This document shows positions 50,157-60,366 of a DNA stretch of 64,000 nucleotides, piece by piece. Source of the DNA: JAJCYK01 sp965212195 (lineage in GTDB: Bacteria > Bacteroidota > Bacteroidia > Cytophagales > Cyclobacteriaceae); assembly GCA_965212195.1 (NCBI GenBank), contig CBDBUW010000017.1, forward strand, positions 186,001 through 250,000, written 5' to 3'. Every line of letters starts with the position of its first letter. Positions within the stretch are counted from its first letter, which is position 1. The notes under the pieces were generated by a model. The model worked only from the letters and a program-made list of their open reading frames with translations, made no database searches and was not told where the DNA came from. The position numbers and the translations under genes were made by a program.

Positions 50157-51122
50157 TTGGATATTATTTTCGTCCCGGCTTGCCTGGGCCATCAAACAGG
50201 TGCTCATCCTGAATGCCCACAACGACTGCAGAAATTTCAACATCTGCCACCCTCCGACACGGCCTTCGGACTGGACTATGTAACTCTGGTGCATACCGCT
50301 GCCCATATCCAGCAAGTACGTAGTGCATGTAACCATGAAAGCCCCTTGGATAATGACACCATAACCAGTGTGGGCAGTTATGCAGCAGCTTTGGCTGGGG
50401 TTGGGGCCAGCATCACCGCCGCGGACCAGGGAGATTTTGCATTGATCCGGCCTCCGGGACATCACGCCTACCCTCACAAATCCACCGGCTTCTGCCTATT
50501 CAACAATATTGCCATCGCCGTAAAAAACCTACAGCGTCAAGGTAAACGAGTGATGATCCTGGACTTCGATGGTCATCTTGGTGATGGCACTTCCCATATT
50601 TTTTATGAGGACCCAAATGTGCTCTTTTGCTCCATTCATCAATTTCCGGCTTTTCCAGGCCATGGCTGGATCGATGAAATTGGGGCGGGCCCAGGAAAAG
50701 GTTTTACCATTAATATTCCCCTGCCGCCAGGGGCGGGTGATGACCTGTTCTGGAAGGGAATGGAATTGGTCGGCCACATTGCCCACCAGTTTCAACCGGA
50801 GGTAGTGGCGGTATCCGCAGGATTTGACGGTTACCGGGAAGATCCTTTGCTGCAACTTCAATACAGCCTTCACGCTTTTTACCGCTGCGGACAATGGTTG
50901 AGAGAAAATTTTGAGAGGGTTTTTGCGGTTTTGGAAGGAGGGTATAACTTGAGAATGCTACCACTAGCTATTAATAATTTTGTTAATGGTTTTAACAACA
51001 AACCACCGGAACAATCTGAAGAACCCACTACTACGTCTCCTCCCCTGGTAGAGAAAACCCTGAAAGACCTGGCATCACTTAAAAAATGCCTGATTCCTTA
51101 TTGGTCTTGGGACACGGCTTGA
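50157..51122 (+). CDS. Histone deacetylase-like amidohydrolase (AcuC/APAH family)
   Basis: A 321-residue zinc amidohydrolase. The conserved HH pair (RPPGHHAYPHKSTGFCLFNN), the zinc ligands in DFDGHLGDGT and AGFDGYREDPL, and the catalytic-tyrosine end LEGGYNLRML are all seen. Members act on acetylated small molecules such as polyamines, or on acetyl-lysine. The start is a TTG placed directly after the bcp stop, with no intergenic base, so expression depends on coupling. No in-frame ATG occurs before conserved sequence, which supports the TTG. Confidence 0.88.
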   Translation: MDIIFVPACLGHQTGAHPECPQRLQKFQHLPPSDTAFGLDYVTLVHTAAHIQQVRSACNHESPLDNDTITSVGSYAAALAGVGASITAADQGDFALIRPPGHHAYPHKSTGFCLFNNIAIAVKNLQRQGKRVMILDFDGHLGDGTSHIFYEDPNVLFCSIHQFPAFPGHGWIDEIGAGPGKGFTINIPLPPGAGDDLFWKGMELVGHIAHQFQPEVVAVSAGFDGYREDPLLQLQYSLHAFYRCGQWLRENFERVFAVLEGGYNLRMLPLAINNFVNGFNNKPPEQSEEPTTTSPPLVEKTLKDLASLKKCLIPYWSWDTA

Positions 51123-51168
51123 CCGGTAAATGTGTAATGGGTATTTTTAAGAAACAGGTATACCCCAT

Positions 51169-52638
51169 ATGGTCATAATCTACGCCTTGACTTTGACCGG
51201 AATTCTAGGAATTGCAGGACTACTCATTTACTCACTAATAATCGGATATACAGTGTTGGTATTGCTTCAGGAAAACCGTGATCCTGAAATTACCGTGGCC
51301 TGGATTTTGGTGATCGTGGCTTTACCTATACTGGGACTAAGCATATATTTAAATTTTGGAAGGAACTTCCGAAAGGTGAAAATATTCAGTCGAAAAGGAC
51401 TGACGGACCTGGAAAGAATGGAACAGATAAGCCTGAATCAGATAAAAGATCTATCAGGGATCACTGATGAATCAGGCCCCATTCCCTCTCAGAAACTGCA
51501 TATCATTAAACTGCTGCTCAATAACAGTAAAGCCTTGCTGACGTCCAATAATACGGTGGAGATCCTCAATAATGGCAAAGCCAAATTTGATGCTCTCATT
51601 GAGGACATGCTACAGGCCCAGCACCACATCCACTTGGAGTACTATGTATATGAAGAGGACGAGATCGGGAAAAAAATCCGGGATATTCTAGTGGAAAAAG
51701 CCCGACAGGGCTTAGAGATACGACTGATTATCGATGCAATAGGTTGTTGGGGTTTGAGTAAGTCTTTCCTGAAGACCTTGAAAAAGGCCGGAGTTAAAGT
51801 GGGCGTGTTTATGCCTGTTCGATTCCCGCTGGTGGCCAATAAGATCAACTACCGCAATCACCGCAAGATCGTGGTGATAGATGGAAAAAAAGCCTATGTG
51901 GGAGGTTTGAATATTGCCGACAGATATATACATGGTACCGATAAATTGGGAATTTGGAGAGACACTCACCTTAAAATTACCGGCGACGCCGTTCAAAGTT
52001 TACAAACCATATTTATAACCGACTGGTATTTCATCACCAAGGACTATTTGCAAGGGAGCGGTTACTTTCCCAAATCTCAGGTCCAGAATACACTTTGGGT
52101 GCAAATTACCGTTAGCGGTCCCGATTCTGACTGGTCCAGTATTATGCAGGCCTACTTCACCGCCATTACTACCGCTGAGCATTACATCTATATTTCAACT
52201 CCCTATTTTATGCCTAATGAGAGTATCCTTACGGCATTAAAGACCGCCGCCCTCAGCGGTGTGGACGTGAAATTGATCTTACCCAGCAAATCCGATATTA
52301 CCACGCATTTGTACGGCTCCATGTCGTACGTAGAAGAGCTTCTGCAAGCAGGAGTTCATGTTTATCTTTATGAAAAAGGATTCAATCACGGGAAAGTGAT
52401 GATGGTGGATGGCCTTTTTACCACTGTGGGCACCGCCAACATGGATAGTCGTAGCTTTGACAAGAATTTTGAGGTTAACGCCTTAATATATGATCAGGAA
52501 ACTGTGAAAGAAATGGAGGAGAGCTTTCTGGAGGATATTAAGGACAGTAAGGAAGTGGTGCTATCAGAATTCATGAAACGCTCACGATCTACCAGGATCA
52601 AGGAATCGTTAGCCCGGGTACTGGGCCCCATTTACTGA
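51169..52638 (+). CDS. cls: Cardiolipin synthase (phospholipase D family)
   Basis: A 489-residue membrane enzyme that joins two phosphatidylglycerol molecules. Two N-terminal helices (about 5-25 and 40-60) are followed by two PLD domains with HKD motifs: HRKIVVIDGKKAYVGGLN and HGKVMMVDGLFTTVGTANMD. Length and order match the family. Its end overlaps the convergent GDPD gene by 30 bases. Confidence 0.95.
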   Translation: MVIIYALTLTGILGIAGLLIYSLIIGYTVLVLLQENRDPEITVAWILVIVALPILGLSIYLNFGRNFRKVKIFSRKGLTDLERMEQISLNQIKDLSGITDESGPIPSQKLHIIKLLLNNSKALLTSNNTVEILNNGKAKFDALIEDMLQAQHHIHLEYYVYEEDEIGKKIRDILVEKARQGLEIRLIIDAIGCWGLSKSFLKTLKKAGVKVGVFMPVRFPLVANKINYRNHRKIVVIDGKKAYVGGLNIADRYIHGTDKLGIWRDTHLKITGDAVQSLQTIFITDWYFITKDYLQGSGYFPKSQVQNTLWVQITVSGPDSDWSSIMQAYFTAITTAEHYIYISTPYFMPNESILTALKTAALSGVDVKLILPSKSDITTHLYGSMSYVEELLQAGVHVYLYEKGFNHGKVMMVDGLFTTVGTANMDSRSFDKNFEVNALIYDQETVKEMEESFLEDIKDSKEVVLSEFMKRSRSTRIKESLARVLGPIY

Positions 52639-53493
52639 TTCCAAATGATCGGTCATCACGGGATGGTAATCCACCACCAATATAGGAATCCCCATTTGAA
52701 TGACGTCTAGGAAGGTATCCTCATTTACCCCGTAAAGCATACGCCGGTGCATCAGATCATTTTGCCGCAACCACTCCAGGTGATCTGGCGTAACTTCGCG
52801 GGCATAACTAATAATAAAATCGGGCCGGAACTTTTTGGGAATCCAATGATAGATGAAGATTTTGCCGTCACCGGGACCAGTGAAAACAGTATGTAATTCG
52901 GGGTATCGATATTCCAGGTAAGCCGTAAATAGAAAATCGCTACCTACAAATGCTTTATCTACCAAATCATATCGCTGGATAATTTCCCAGAGTTTATCGG
53001 CCAGGTAAGCGTAGCGATCGTTACCATGACGTTTCACATCAAAGTATATGGTTAACTCACTCCGGTATTGTGACAAGAATGACTCTAGGTCTGGAATTCG
53101 ATGATCGGTAGCCTGGCCTTTGTAGTAAAGGGGCCATTGTTGAATGATGTCCAGGTCCTGAGGTCCCACTGGTCCAGGGTCATTCAGCAGCCTGCTTCCA
53201 GTACGATCGTGAAACAAAAAGAATTGCTGGTCGACGCTTTCCTTGATATCGATCTCTATGGCCTCAAACCCTAGCTCCAGAGCCCTGTCGGTAGCAGCCA
53301 AAGTGTTTTCCGGAGCTGTATCACTAACTCCGCGGTGAGCGATCATTCGAGGTTCTCCTGAATAGAACGGATGATCCTGCGGTGTTGATTTGATTCCCCA
53401 CCCTGAGCCAAACCAACCTAACAGCAGCAACAACACTACCACCAAAGTTAGCAAGGACATAAATACTATCTTTATAAATTTAAGGGCCTTCAT
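52609..53493 (-). CDS. Glycerophosphodiester phosphodiesterase family protein
   Basis: A 294-residue protein with an N-terminal membrane anchor (FIKIVFMSLLTLVVVLLLLL). Catalytic motifs of the GDPD barrel: AHRGVSDTAPENTLAA and EIDIKESVDQQFFLFHD, giving the His, Glu, Asp and His ligands. Should cleave glycerophosphodiesters in the periplasm. The 3' end overlaps that of the cardiolipin synthase gene, so the two are opposed and may make antisense transcripts. Confidence 0.92.
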   Translation of the reverse strand: MKALKFIKIVFMSLLTLVVVLLLLLGWFGSGWGIKSTPQDHPFYSGEPRMIAHRGVSDTAPENTLAATDRALELGFEAIEIDIKESVDQQFFLFHDRTGSRLLNDPGPVGPQDLDIIQQWPLYYKGQATDHRIPDLESFLSQYRSELTIYFDVKRHGNDRYAYLADKLWEIIQRYDLVDKAFVGSDFLFTAYLEYRYPELHTVFTGPGDGKIFIYHWIPKKFRPDFIISYAREVTPDHLEWLRQNDLMHRRMLYGVNEDTFLDVIQMGIPILVVDYHPVMTDHLESVNGAQYPG

Positions 53494-53568
53494 AAGGAAT
53501 CCTAATCCTTAATTGCTAAAATACACTAAGCAAACGGTATGTGAAAACCCTTAACCAAAAGCTGATTT

Positions 53569-54336
53569 ATGTTTTTCATTTTGTCCAAAACCGTATCTTA
53601 TTTGTTCATGCCCCTAACTATCATTACAGGGGCCTTTGTCATTTCCTTTTTTTTGAAAAATCCCACCTTCAAAAGAAGGTTAAGGTATTTCGCATTGATA
53701 GTGTTAATCATATGTACCAATTCTTTTCTGACCAATAGTGTGATGAAATGGTGGGAAATAGCCCCTACCCCACTTCAACAATACCAGGCCAACCATACCG
53801 TGGGGATTGTCCTGACCGGAGTTACCAATAAGAAGAAACTTCCTCGAGATCGAGTTTATTTTAGACACGGTGCGGACCGCGTTACTCACGCCATTCAATT
53901 GTACAAAATGGGTAAGATCAACAAGATTATCATTAGCGGTGGTAGTGCAAATCTTATTAATACAGAGATCAAAGAAGCAACGCTTTTAGCGGAGGTTTTG
54001 CAGCTTTGTGGGGTTAATTCGGATGATTTGATTATTGAGGACCAATCGCGAAATACCCGAGAAAGCGCGCTGGCGGTTTCTAAAGTACTGGCCCAACGGT
54101 TCCCTGATCACCAATATACGCTGATCACCTCCGGTTTTCACATGCGCAGATCTCAAGCCTGTTTTGAAAAGGTGGGCGTTCGAGTACAGCCTTTCAGTAC
54201 GGATTTCAGAACTTCAGACGACCCTCCAAGCTTAGGATCCATTATCCTACCTTCGCCCGCTGCTCTGGTCAAATGGCATGTCCTGGTCAGAGAGTGGATG
54301 GGTATAGCTGCTTATAAAGTGGCCGGTTATATTTGA
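53569..54336 (+). CDS. YdcF/ElyC family (DUF218) protein
   Basis: A 255-residue inner-membrane protein with two N-terminal helices and a DUF218 domain: VGIVLTG, KIIISGGS, SRNTRESALAVSKVLAQ and LITSGFHMRRS. Family members act in envelope maintenance, such as recycling of undecaprenyl carriers. An ATG at 53541 is in a different frame and is not used. Single gene between divergent neighbours. Confidence 0.88.
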   Translation: MFFILSKTVSYLFMPLTIITGAFVISFFLKNPTFKRRLRYFALIVLIICTNSFLTNSVMKWWEIAPTPLQQYQANHTVGIVLTGVTNKKKLPRDRVYFRHGADRVTHAIQLYKMGKINKIIISGGSANLINTEIKEATLLAEVLQLCGVNSDDLIIEDQSRNTRESALAVSKVLAQRFPDHQYTLITSGFHMRRSQACFEKVGVRVQPFSTDFRTSDDPPSLGSIILPSPAALVKWHVLVREWMGIAAYKVAGYI

Positions 54337-54362
54337 CCACTTCCAATTACTTTTAACCCGGG

Positions 54363-57300
54363 TCAGGGGGTAATGACCTTGTCTTGTTTTATGCTTATGG
54401 CATCTACGCCTTTTTGTTTTACCATTTCGTTGAACTTCGGAATTTCTTCTTCCAGAATCTTTCGCCACTGATTTAAGGCGTCGTCTATTTTTCCTACTAC
54501 CTCCTGCTTAAACTCCATCGCTTGTTCAGTAGGCGCAGCATTTCCTACACCCGCCTGCGAAAGACCGGCAAGCTTGTTATTCAGCCTAATGGGAAAGTTC
54601 AAAGGATCTTGCCGGCTGCGGTTCTTGGTTTGATGTAGTGTTTCTTCAACCTTCTTTATCTGTGACTTCAAGGTGTCGGCCAGGGTATTCAATTCTTTCA
54701 TATCATCTTGTTCCTTGACCTTTTCTTGTACCGTGGATATCTGACTGCTGGCTTGCTTCATGTACTTAATAGCCAAATGAGTTTCCGTCAGTTTGTCCCG
54801 TACCTCCATCAGAAAATCAAATTGAGCTTGTAAATCGGCCGCTGAACTGGTCGATCGCGGGTCAGCCAGGATTTCGAATTTCACCTGCTGGTTGGATTCA
54901 CCTTGACTCAACCGTGCCTGATAAATACCCGGTACAGCTTTGGGGCCCTGAGTACCGGCTCCCCACATGATCAGGCCTTCGAATTTTTCCGCTTCCGGAT
55001 ATCTCATATCCCATACAAAGCGGTTCATACCCGCTTTGGGGGTCAATTCAGGCTCTTTCTTCTCCGATTTAAGCTGATTGCTGAAACTTCGGATCAGCTC
55101 GCCCCTTTGATCCAGAATCTCCAGCGTCAGCAGTTGTCCACTGTCCAGGTCCTGCTTTAAGTAATAGTGGACCATAACCCCTCCCGGATGATTCTTGCCG
55201 GAATTAGCGGGCGCAGAACGGAAACTGGGATTACCCATGCGATACGAGGGCATGGGCTTGTACAGATATAATTCACTGGAAGCAACTTGAGGGCTTAGTT
55301 GATGGAGGGGTGTCAGGTCGTCGATAAGCCAAAAGGACCTTCCCTGGGTAGCAGCAATTAGATTGTCATTTTTAATGGCCAAATCGGTAATGGGAACCTT
55401 AGGCAAGTTCAGTTGAAAAGGCTTCCAGCTTTTGCCATCGTCGAAGGATATATACATACCGCTCTCCGTTCCCGCATACAGCAAGCCCTTTCTCTTAGGA
55501 TCGGCCCTGACCACTCTGGTAAAATGCTGATTGTCGATCCCACCGGTGATTTGAGTCCAGCTGGCCCCATAGTCTTCAGTTTTATAAAGATAAGGAGCAA
55601 AATCACCAGACTTGTAAAGGGTAGCCGCTATATAGGCCCCTCCTTTCACAAAGGGATGAGGATCAATACTATTGATCATGGCCCAGGTAGGCAAGCCGGC
55701 TGGAGTTACGTTAGTCCAGTTCTTGCCACCGTCACGGGATACGTGTACCAATCCATCGTCAGAACCCGTCCACAGCAGATCTTTTTCATAAGGCGATTCG
55801 CAGGCCGCAAAAATGGTGCAGTAATACTCCACGGCGGTATTGTCTTTGGTAATGGGTCCTCCTGAAGGTCCTAGCTTGGAAGGATCGTTGCGGGTAAGAT
55901 CCCCGCTGATCAACTCCCATGACTGCCCTTCATTGGTGCTGAGATGCAAATGATTACTGGCTGTATATAATTTCTTGGGATCATGAGGTGAAAAGAAAAT
56001 GGGGAAATTCCATTGGAAACGGTACTTCATACCTTCAGCACCATGGCCCATGGGGTTGTCGGGCCATACGTTGATTATGCGCATCTGATTGGTGCCATGA
56101 TCGATCCTGGATAGAAACCCCCCATAGCTTCCCCCATAAACAATGTCATTATTCAGAGGGTCGATAGCCATGTGAGCGCTCTCACCACCGGCAGTAGGTT
56201 CCCAATCCCTTTCCGTTATGGCATTTCCGTCGGTTCGATGTTTAATGCGTACCGTGGAGTTATCTTGCTGGGCGCCATATATGCGGTATGGGAAGCTATC
56301 GTCCGTTGTCACGCGGTAAAACTGAGCCGTTGGTTGGTTGTGGTAAGTCGACCAATTCTCTCCTCCGTCAAATGACACCTGGCCCCCCCCATCATCGCCA
56401 ATGATCATACGTTGTGGATCTTCGGGTGCAATCCACAGATCGTGGTGATCGCCATGGGGTGCCACATGTTCCGAAAAGGTTTTGCCCCCGTCCTTGGATT
56501 TGTGATATCGAACATTTAGAACGTAGAGCAGGTCCTCATCTTTAGGGTCCGCGTAAACACGGGTATAATACCAGGCCCTTTGCCGCAAGTTGCGGTCATC
56601 GTTCAGCTCTTTCCAGGTCTCTCCTCCATCATCGGATCGGAACAGACCACCCTCTTTTGCCTCAACCATGGCCCATACCCGTTCTGAATTTGCCGGTGAA
56701 ACTGCCACGCCGATAATTCCCAGGGTACCGGAAGCAAATCCTTTTTTGTCCACCAATGAATTCCAGGTATCACCTCCATCGGTACTTTTCCAAAGCCCTG
56801 AGCCTTCACCTCCACTGCTGAGGCTATAGGGAGTTCTTTTCACCCTCCAGGTGCTGGCGTAGATCACTCTGGGATTGTTGGGATCCAGAATCAGATCCAC
56901 TGCCCCTACTTCATCGGAAACAAATAACACCTTTTCCCAGGACTGGCCGCCGTCCTTACTGCGAAAAACTCCCCGGGTTGCTGAAGAAGCAAACAGGTTA
57001 CCCATTACCGCTGCATAGACCAGATCGGGATCTTTGGGGTGAATCCTGATGCGGGAAACATGCCGTGAGTCTTCCAGACCCTGAGATGCCCAGGTTTTGC
57101 CGGCGTCAGTGGATTTCCAAACTCCATAACCGTAGGAGACATTACCCCGCACGGTCTTCTCCCCGCCTCCCACATAAATAACGTTAGGGTCGTACTCACT
57201 GACGGCTACCGCTCCAATGGAGCCACCAAAATAACCATCGGAAATATTCTCCCAATTGGAACCGCCATCGCGGGTACGCCAAACACCTCCTCCGGCCCCT

Positions 57301-57518
57301 CCAAAATAGAATAGGTTAGGCTTATCCGGAACGCCGGTAACTGCGGCACTACGTCCGCCTCGGTAAGGACCGATAGAGCGCCATTCCAAAGCCTTGTACA
57401 GATCTTCGGAATATTGAAGGGTATTGGTAGCCTTTCGTTTTCTTTGAGCTAGTAAATCGACAGTGAGCAAAATTGCGCAACACATGAGCGCAATACCCAA
57501 TTTGTAGGATCGTTGCAT
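54363..57518 (-). CDS. Large BNR/VPS10-type beta-propeller protein, secreted
   Basis: A 1051-residue exported protein (signal about 6-24). It carries at least ten Asp-box-like repeats: DGGSNW, DAGKTW, DGGQSW, DGGDTW, DGGETW, DGGENW, NEGQSW, DGGKNW, DYGASW, DDGKSW. These mark the sortilin/VPS10-like double propeller often annotated as glycosyl hydrolase in Bacteroidota, with no proven activity. A C-terminal helical region (LKSQIKKVEETLHQTKN; near 900-1000) follows a beta-domain. Probably binds or degrades a polymer at the surface. Single gene. Confidence 0.88.
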   Translation of the reverse strand: MQRSYKLGIALMCCAILLTVDLLAQRKRKATNTLQYSEDLYKALEWRSIGPYRGGRSAAVTGVPDKPNLFYFGGAGGGVWRTRDGGSNWENISDGYFGGSIGAVAVSEYDPNVIYVGGGEKTVRGNVSYGYGVWKSTDAGKTWASQGLEDSRHVSRIRIHPKDPDLVYAAVMGNLFASSATRGVFRSKDGGQSWEKVLFVSDEVGAVDLILDPNNPRVIYASTWRVKRTPYSLSSGGEGSGLWKSTDGGDTWNSLVDKKGFASGTLGIIGVAVSPANSERVWAMVEAKEGGLFRSDDGGETWKELNDDRNLRQRAWYYTRVYADPKDEDLLYVLNVRYHKSKDGGKTFSEHVAPHGDHHDLWIAPEDPQRMIIGDDGGGQVSFDGGENWSTYHNQPTAQFYRVTTDDSFPYRIYGAQQDNSTVRIKHRTDGNAITERDWEPTAGGESAHMAIDPLNNDIVYGGSYGGFLSRIDHGTNQMRIINVWPDNPMGHGAEGMKYRFQWNFPIFFSPHDPKKLYTASNHLHLSTNEGQSWELISGDLTRNDPSKLGPSGGPITKDNTAVEYYCTIFAACESPYEKDLLWTGSDDGLVHVSRDGGKNWTNVTPAGLPTWAMINSIDPHPFVKGGAYIAATLYKSGDFAPYLYKTEDYGASWTQITGGIDNQHFTRVVRADPKRKGLLYAGTESGMYISFDDGKSWKPFQLNLPKVPITDLAIKNDNLIAATQGRSFWLIDDLTPLHQLSPQVASSELYLYKPMPSYRMGNPSFRSAPANSGKNHPGGVMVHYYLKQDLDSGQLLTLEILDQRGELIRSFSNQLKSEKKEPELTPKAGMNRFVWDMRYPEAEKFEGLIMWGAGTQGPKAVPGIYQARLSQGESNQQVKFEILADPRSTSSAADLQAQFDFLMEVRDKLTETHLAIKYMKQASSQISTVQEKVKEQDDMKELNTLADTLKSQIKKVEETLHQTKNRSRQDPLNFPIRLNNKLAGLSQAGVGNAAPTEQAMEFKQEVVGKIDDALNQWRKILEEEIPKFNEMVKQKGVDAISIKQDKVITP

Positions 57519-57590
57519 GATTGGTGGCTTATGATTGGGCCATCAAAATAACAATAACTGGGGAAAAGCAAAAATAAGCCTTTTCCTTGC

Positions 57591-58730
57591 TTAAGCCAGT
57601 GCCTGATCCAGATCCTGGATCAGGTCATCGATATCTTCAATACCTACGCTCAACCTGATCAAAGAGTCCAGCAGACCCGATTTGCGTCGTTCCTCCGGAG
57701 GGATACTGGCATGTGTCATAGTTGCAGGGTGGCCGCATAAGGATTCCACACCTCCCAAAGACTCCGCAATAGTAAAATATTTGAACTTATTCATTACAGC
57801 CATGGCCTCATCAACATCATCGCCTTTGAGAGTAAAAGATATCATACCTCCAAAATTGTCCATCTGTTGCTTGGCTACTTCATGGTTGGGGTGGTTTTCA
57901 AAGCCTGGCCAGTGTACTTTGTCCACTCTGGAGTGTGCAGCCAGGAACTTGGCTACAGCGGACCCATTTTCACAATGTCTTTGCATCCGCAAATGCAGGG
58001 TTTTGATCCCTCTCAGTACCAGAAAGCAATCCTGCGGTCCAGGCACCGCACCGGAAGCATTTTGCAAAAATGTTAATTGCTCGGCCCAGTCATCATTGTT
58101 GAGGATCAAGGCTCCCATTACCACATCAGAGTGACCACCCAGATACTTGGTAACCGAATGCATGACCATGTCAGCACCCAGGTCCAATGGTCTTTGCAGG
58201 TATGGGGTAGCAAAAGTATTATCAACCACCACTTTAATATTCCTCTCTCGGGCCATTTGAGTAATGCTGCGAATATCGATAATATGCATCATGGGGTTGG
58301 TAGGAGTTTCGATCCAGATCAACTTGGTCTTATCTGTAATGAAGGGCACCAAAGATTCCGCATCACTCATACCTACAAACTTGAATTGCAATCCGTATTT
58401 CTGAAAAACTTTAGTGAAGATGCGGTAAGTACCGCCGTAAAGGTCGTTGGTGCTTAAGACTTCATCACCAGGATCCAGGGTTTTGATCACGGCATCGGTA
58501 GCAGCCAGTCCGGAGGCAAAACATAGACCGTGTTTACCGTTCTCCAGTGCTGCCAGGTTGTCTTGCAGGGCAGTGCGGGTAGGATTATGGGTGCGACTAT
58601 ATTCATACCCCTTGTGCTCCCCTACTTTTTCCTGGGCATAAGTGGAAGTCTGAAAAATGGGAGTCATGATCGCTCCCGTTCCTGGATCCGGACTAATGCC
58701 GGCATGTATAGTTTTTGTGGCGAATTTCAT
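57591..58730 (-). CDS. metB: Cystathionine gamma-synthase / gamma-lyase (PLP enzyme)
   Basis: A 379-residue PLP enzyme of the Cys/Met metabolism family. The PLP lysine is in HSVTKYLGGHSDVVMG; PIFQTSTYAQ near the start, GLCFASGLAATDAV and GVESLCGHPATMTHAS are other conserved parts. Makes cystathionine from O-acyl homoserine and cysteine, or breaks it. The synthase and lyase cannot be told apart without comparison. Follows the MscS gene by 7 bases. Confidence 0.93.
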   Translation of the reverse strand: MKFATKTIHAGISPDPGTGAIMTPIFQTSTYAQEKVGEHKGYEYSRTHNPTRTALQDNLAALENGKHGLCFASGLAATDAVIKTLDPGDEVLSTNDLYGGTYRIFTKVFQKYGLQFKFVGMSDAESLVPFITDKTKLIWIETPTNPMMHIIDIRSITQMARERNIKVVVDNTFATPYLQRPLDLGADMVMHSVTKYLGGHSDVVMGALILNNDDWAEQLTFLQNASGAVPGPQDCFLVLRGIKTLHLRMQRHCENGSAVAKFLAAHSRVDKVHWPGFENHPNHEVAKQQMDNFGGMISFTLKGDDVDEAMAVMNKFKYFTIAESLGGVESLCGHPATMTHASIPPEERRKSGLLDSLIRLSVGIEDIDDLIQDLDQALA

Positions 58731-58737
58731 TAATACG

Positions 58738-60366
58738 TTATTCTGGGTTTTTTTGAAAGTATTGATCTAATTTCTGTCTGAGAATACTCATATCTTCTTC
58801 CGACCCCGGTGTTAACGGAAGTTCTCCGGGAAAAGTTTCCATATGCAAAGTTTGAGTGGGGAATGCAAAACGTACCTGTAAGCTATCCGCTAACTCCAAA
58901 ATCTGCAGTAAAATTTCATGGCGGGCTTTCAGTTCGGCACTCCAGTCCGGGACTTCGAAAAACACATACAACAGGACATTCAAAGAAAAGTCGCCCAATT
59001 GATTTAAACGAACCTCAAAAAAGTCCTTTCGGGTATGTGAATGTTGTTCAATTAGCTTGTTCACTCCACTTACAAATGCTTCTATTGATGCAGGGGCGGT
59101 GTCGTAGGTTAAGGCCAGGTAAGTCTTAAACCTTCTGAAGGTGCGCAAACCATGATTGTCGATAGTAAGATCTGACAACCGGCCATTGGGTATGCTCACT
59201 AAAGAGTTACTGAAGGTACGAATGCGAGTAGATCTGAAGCCCACCTCCTCTACAGTACCGTCGAAGCCGTCGCCGCTTATCCAATCACCTATTTGAAAAG
59301 GCCGATCCAGAAAGATCATCACAGAGCCGAAAAGATTTTTCAGCGTATCTTGAGCAGCCAGCGCCACCGCTAATCCACCAATGGACAACCCCGCCAGCAG
59401 GGCGGTGATATTAATGTCCAGATTGTGCAGTAAGAATAGAGCACCCACTAAAATGACAAATATCTTTAGCGATCTTCTTACGATAGGGATCAACTGATCA
59501 TCCATGGTACTTTCGGTACGACTTGCCAGTTTAGCCAAGTACAGGCTCAACATGTCCGCGAGCACGTAAAAAATGATCACTCCCAGTACGGGGATCACAA
59601 TCTTCAACCCTACAAAGAAGTAGCGCGATACGTTGACCGGCAGTTGTAATAAGGGTAGTGCCGCCAGTATCAATAGAATGGCCACTATCAGGCTAAAGGG
59701 TTTGGCAATAGGGCGAATAAACGCATCGAACTGGTCCTGATAGCCTAATCTATGTACCACATTCGCCAATAATTTTTTGAAAATCAAAGTGAATAGCTGG
59801 AACACCAGCCATGCGAATACCAGCAGCATCAATACTCCCAGATATTGCCATAACTGCAAACCCAGGAACTGTTTGTGAGCTGACTCTGGAAATAGGTTAA
59901 CCAGGAAGTCTGCTCCAAAGGGGTACACCGTATTATGTAAACGGTCAATGGCAGAATAGGAGCTTTCGGCATATTGCCAGCGGTTGCCATACTTTACCAA
60001 AAATATTTGAGGGTGTTCGGAGACCACCACATATTTATGTCTTCCGCTTAGCGAGTCGATATGCTGTGGATCATTAGGTATATCTTCCGTAGTAATAAAT
60101 TGACCCTCTCCGTCCCATATCTGCTTTAATTTCACTGCCAGTTTGCGGGCTCTCTCTTCCGTAACCAGTTCCTGGTTGAACACCTTGGCGGCTACTTCGG
60201 GGTGATAGCTTTCACTCTGCAGATTTTGCAGGTGTGTTACCACCGCGCTATGGGGCGAGCTCAAGTTAAAATACAAGGTGTCCTGGCCTTGTAATAAAAA
60301 TATGTTTAATACAAGCAGGCCGGTTAGTAAGGCCTTAGAAAGACAGGATGGAGAATCTACGTTCAT
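58738..60366 (-). CDS. Mechanosensitive ion channel, MscS family, with large N-terminal region
   Basis: The MscS core lies at about 320-510: ALLAGLSIGGLAVALAAQDTL (pore helix), FLDRPFQIGDWI, and VEEVGFRSTRIRTFSNSLVSIPNG. Before it are a signal-like segment, a periplasmic domain (to about 170) and three extra helices. From the ATG at 60366 it is 542 residues; the ATG at 60402 gives 554 but overlaps the upstream gene by 68 bases. The start remains uncertain because even the shorter form overlaps by 32. Releases solutes under osmotic down-shock. Confidence 0.9.
   Translation of the reverse strand: MNVDSPSCLSKALLTGLLVLNIFLLQGQDTLYFNLSSPHSAVVTHLQNLQSESYHPEVAAKVFNQELVTEERARKLAVKLKQIWDGEGQFITTEDIPNDPQHIDSLSGRHKYVVVSEHPQIFLVKYGNRWQYAESSYSAIDRLHNTVYPFGADFLVNLFPESAHKQFLGLQLWQYLGVLMLLVFAWLVFQLFTLIFKKLLANVVHRLGYQDQFDAFIRPIAKPFSLIVAILLILAALPLLQLPVNVSRYFFVGLKIVIPVLGVIIFYVLADMLSLYLAKLASRTESTMDDQLIPIVRRSLKIFVILVGALFLLHNLDINITALLAGLSIGGLAVALAAQDTLKNLFGSVMIFLDRPFQIGDWISGDGFDGTVEEVGFRSTRIRTFSNSLVSIPNGRLSDLTIDNHGLRTFRRFKTYLALTYDTAPASIEAFVSGVNKLIEQHSHTRKDFFEVRLNQLGDFSLNVLLYVFFEVPDWSAELKARHEILLQILELADSLQVRFAFPTQTLHMETFPGELPLTPGSEEDMSILRQKLDQYFQKNPE

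Noticed and set aside
49884..50477. A 197-codon minus-strand frame over bcp and the HDAC-like gene
   Set aside because: Both overlapped genes have complete active sites; the antisense product resembles nothing.
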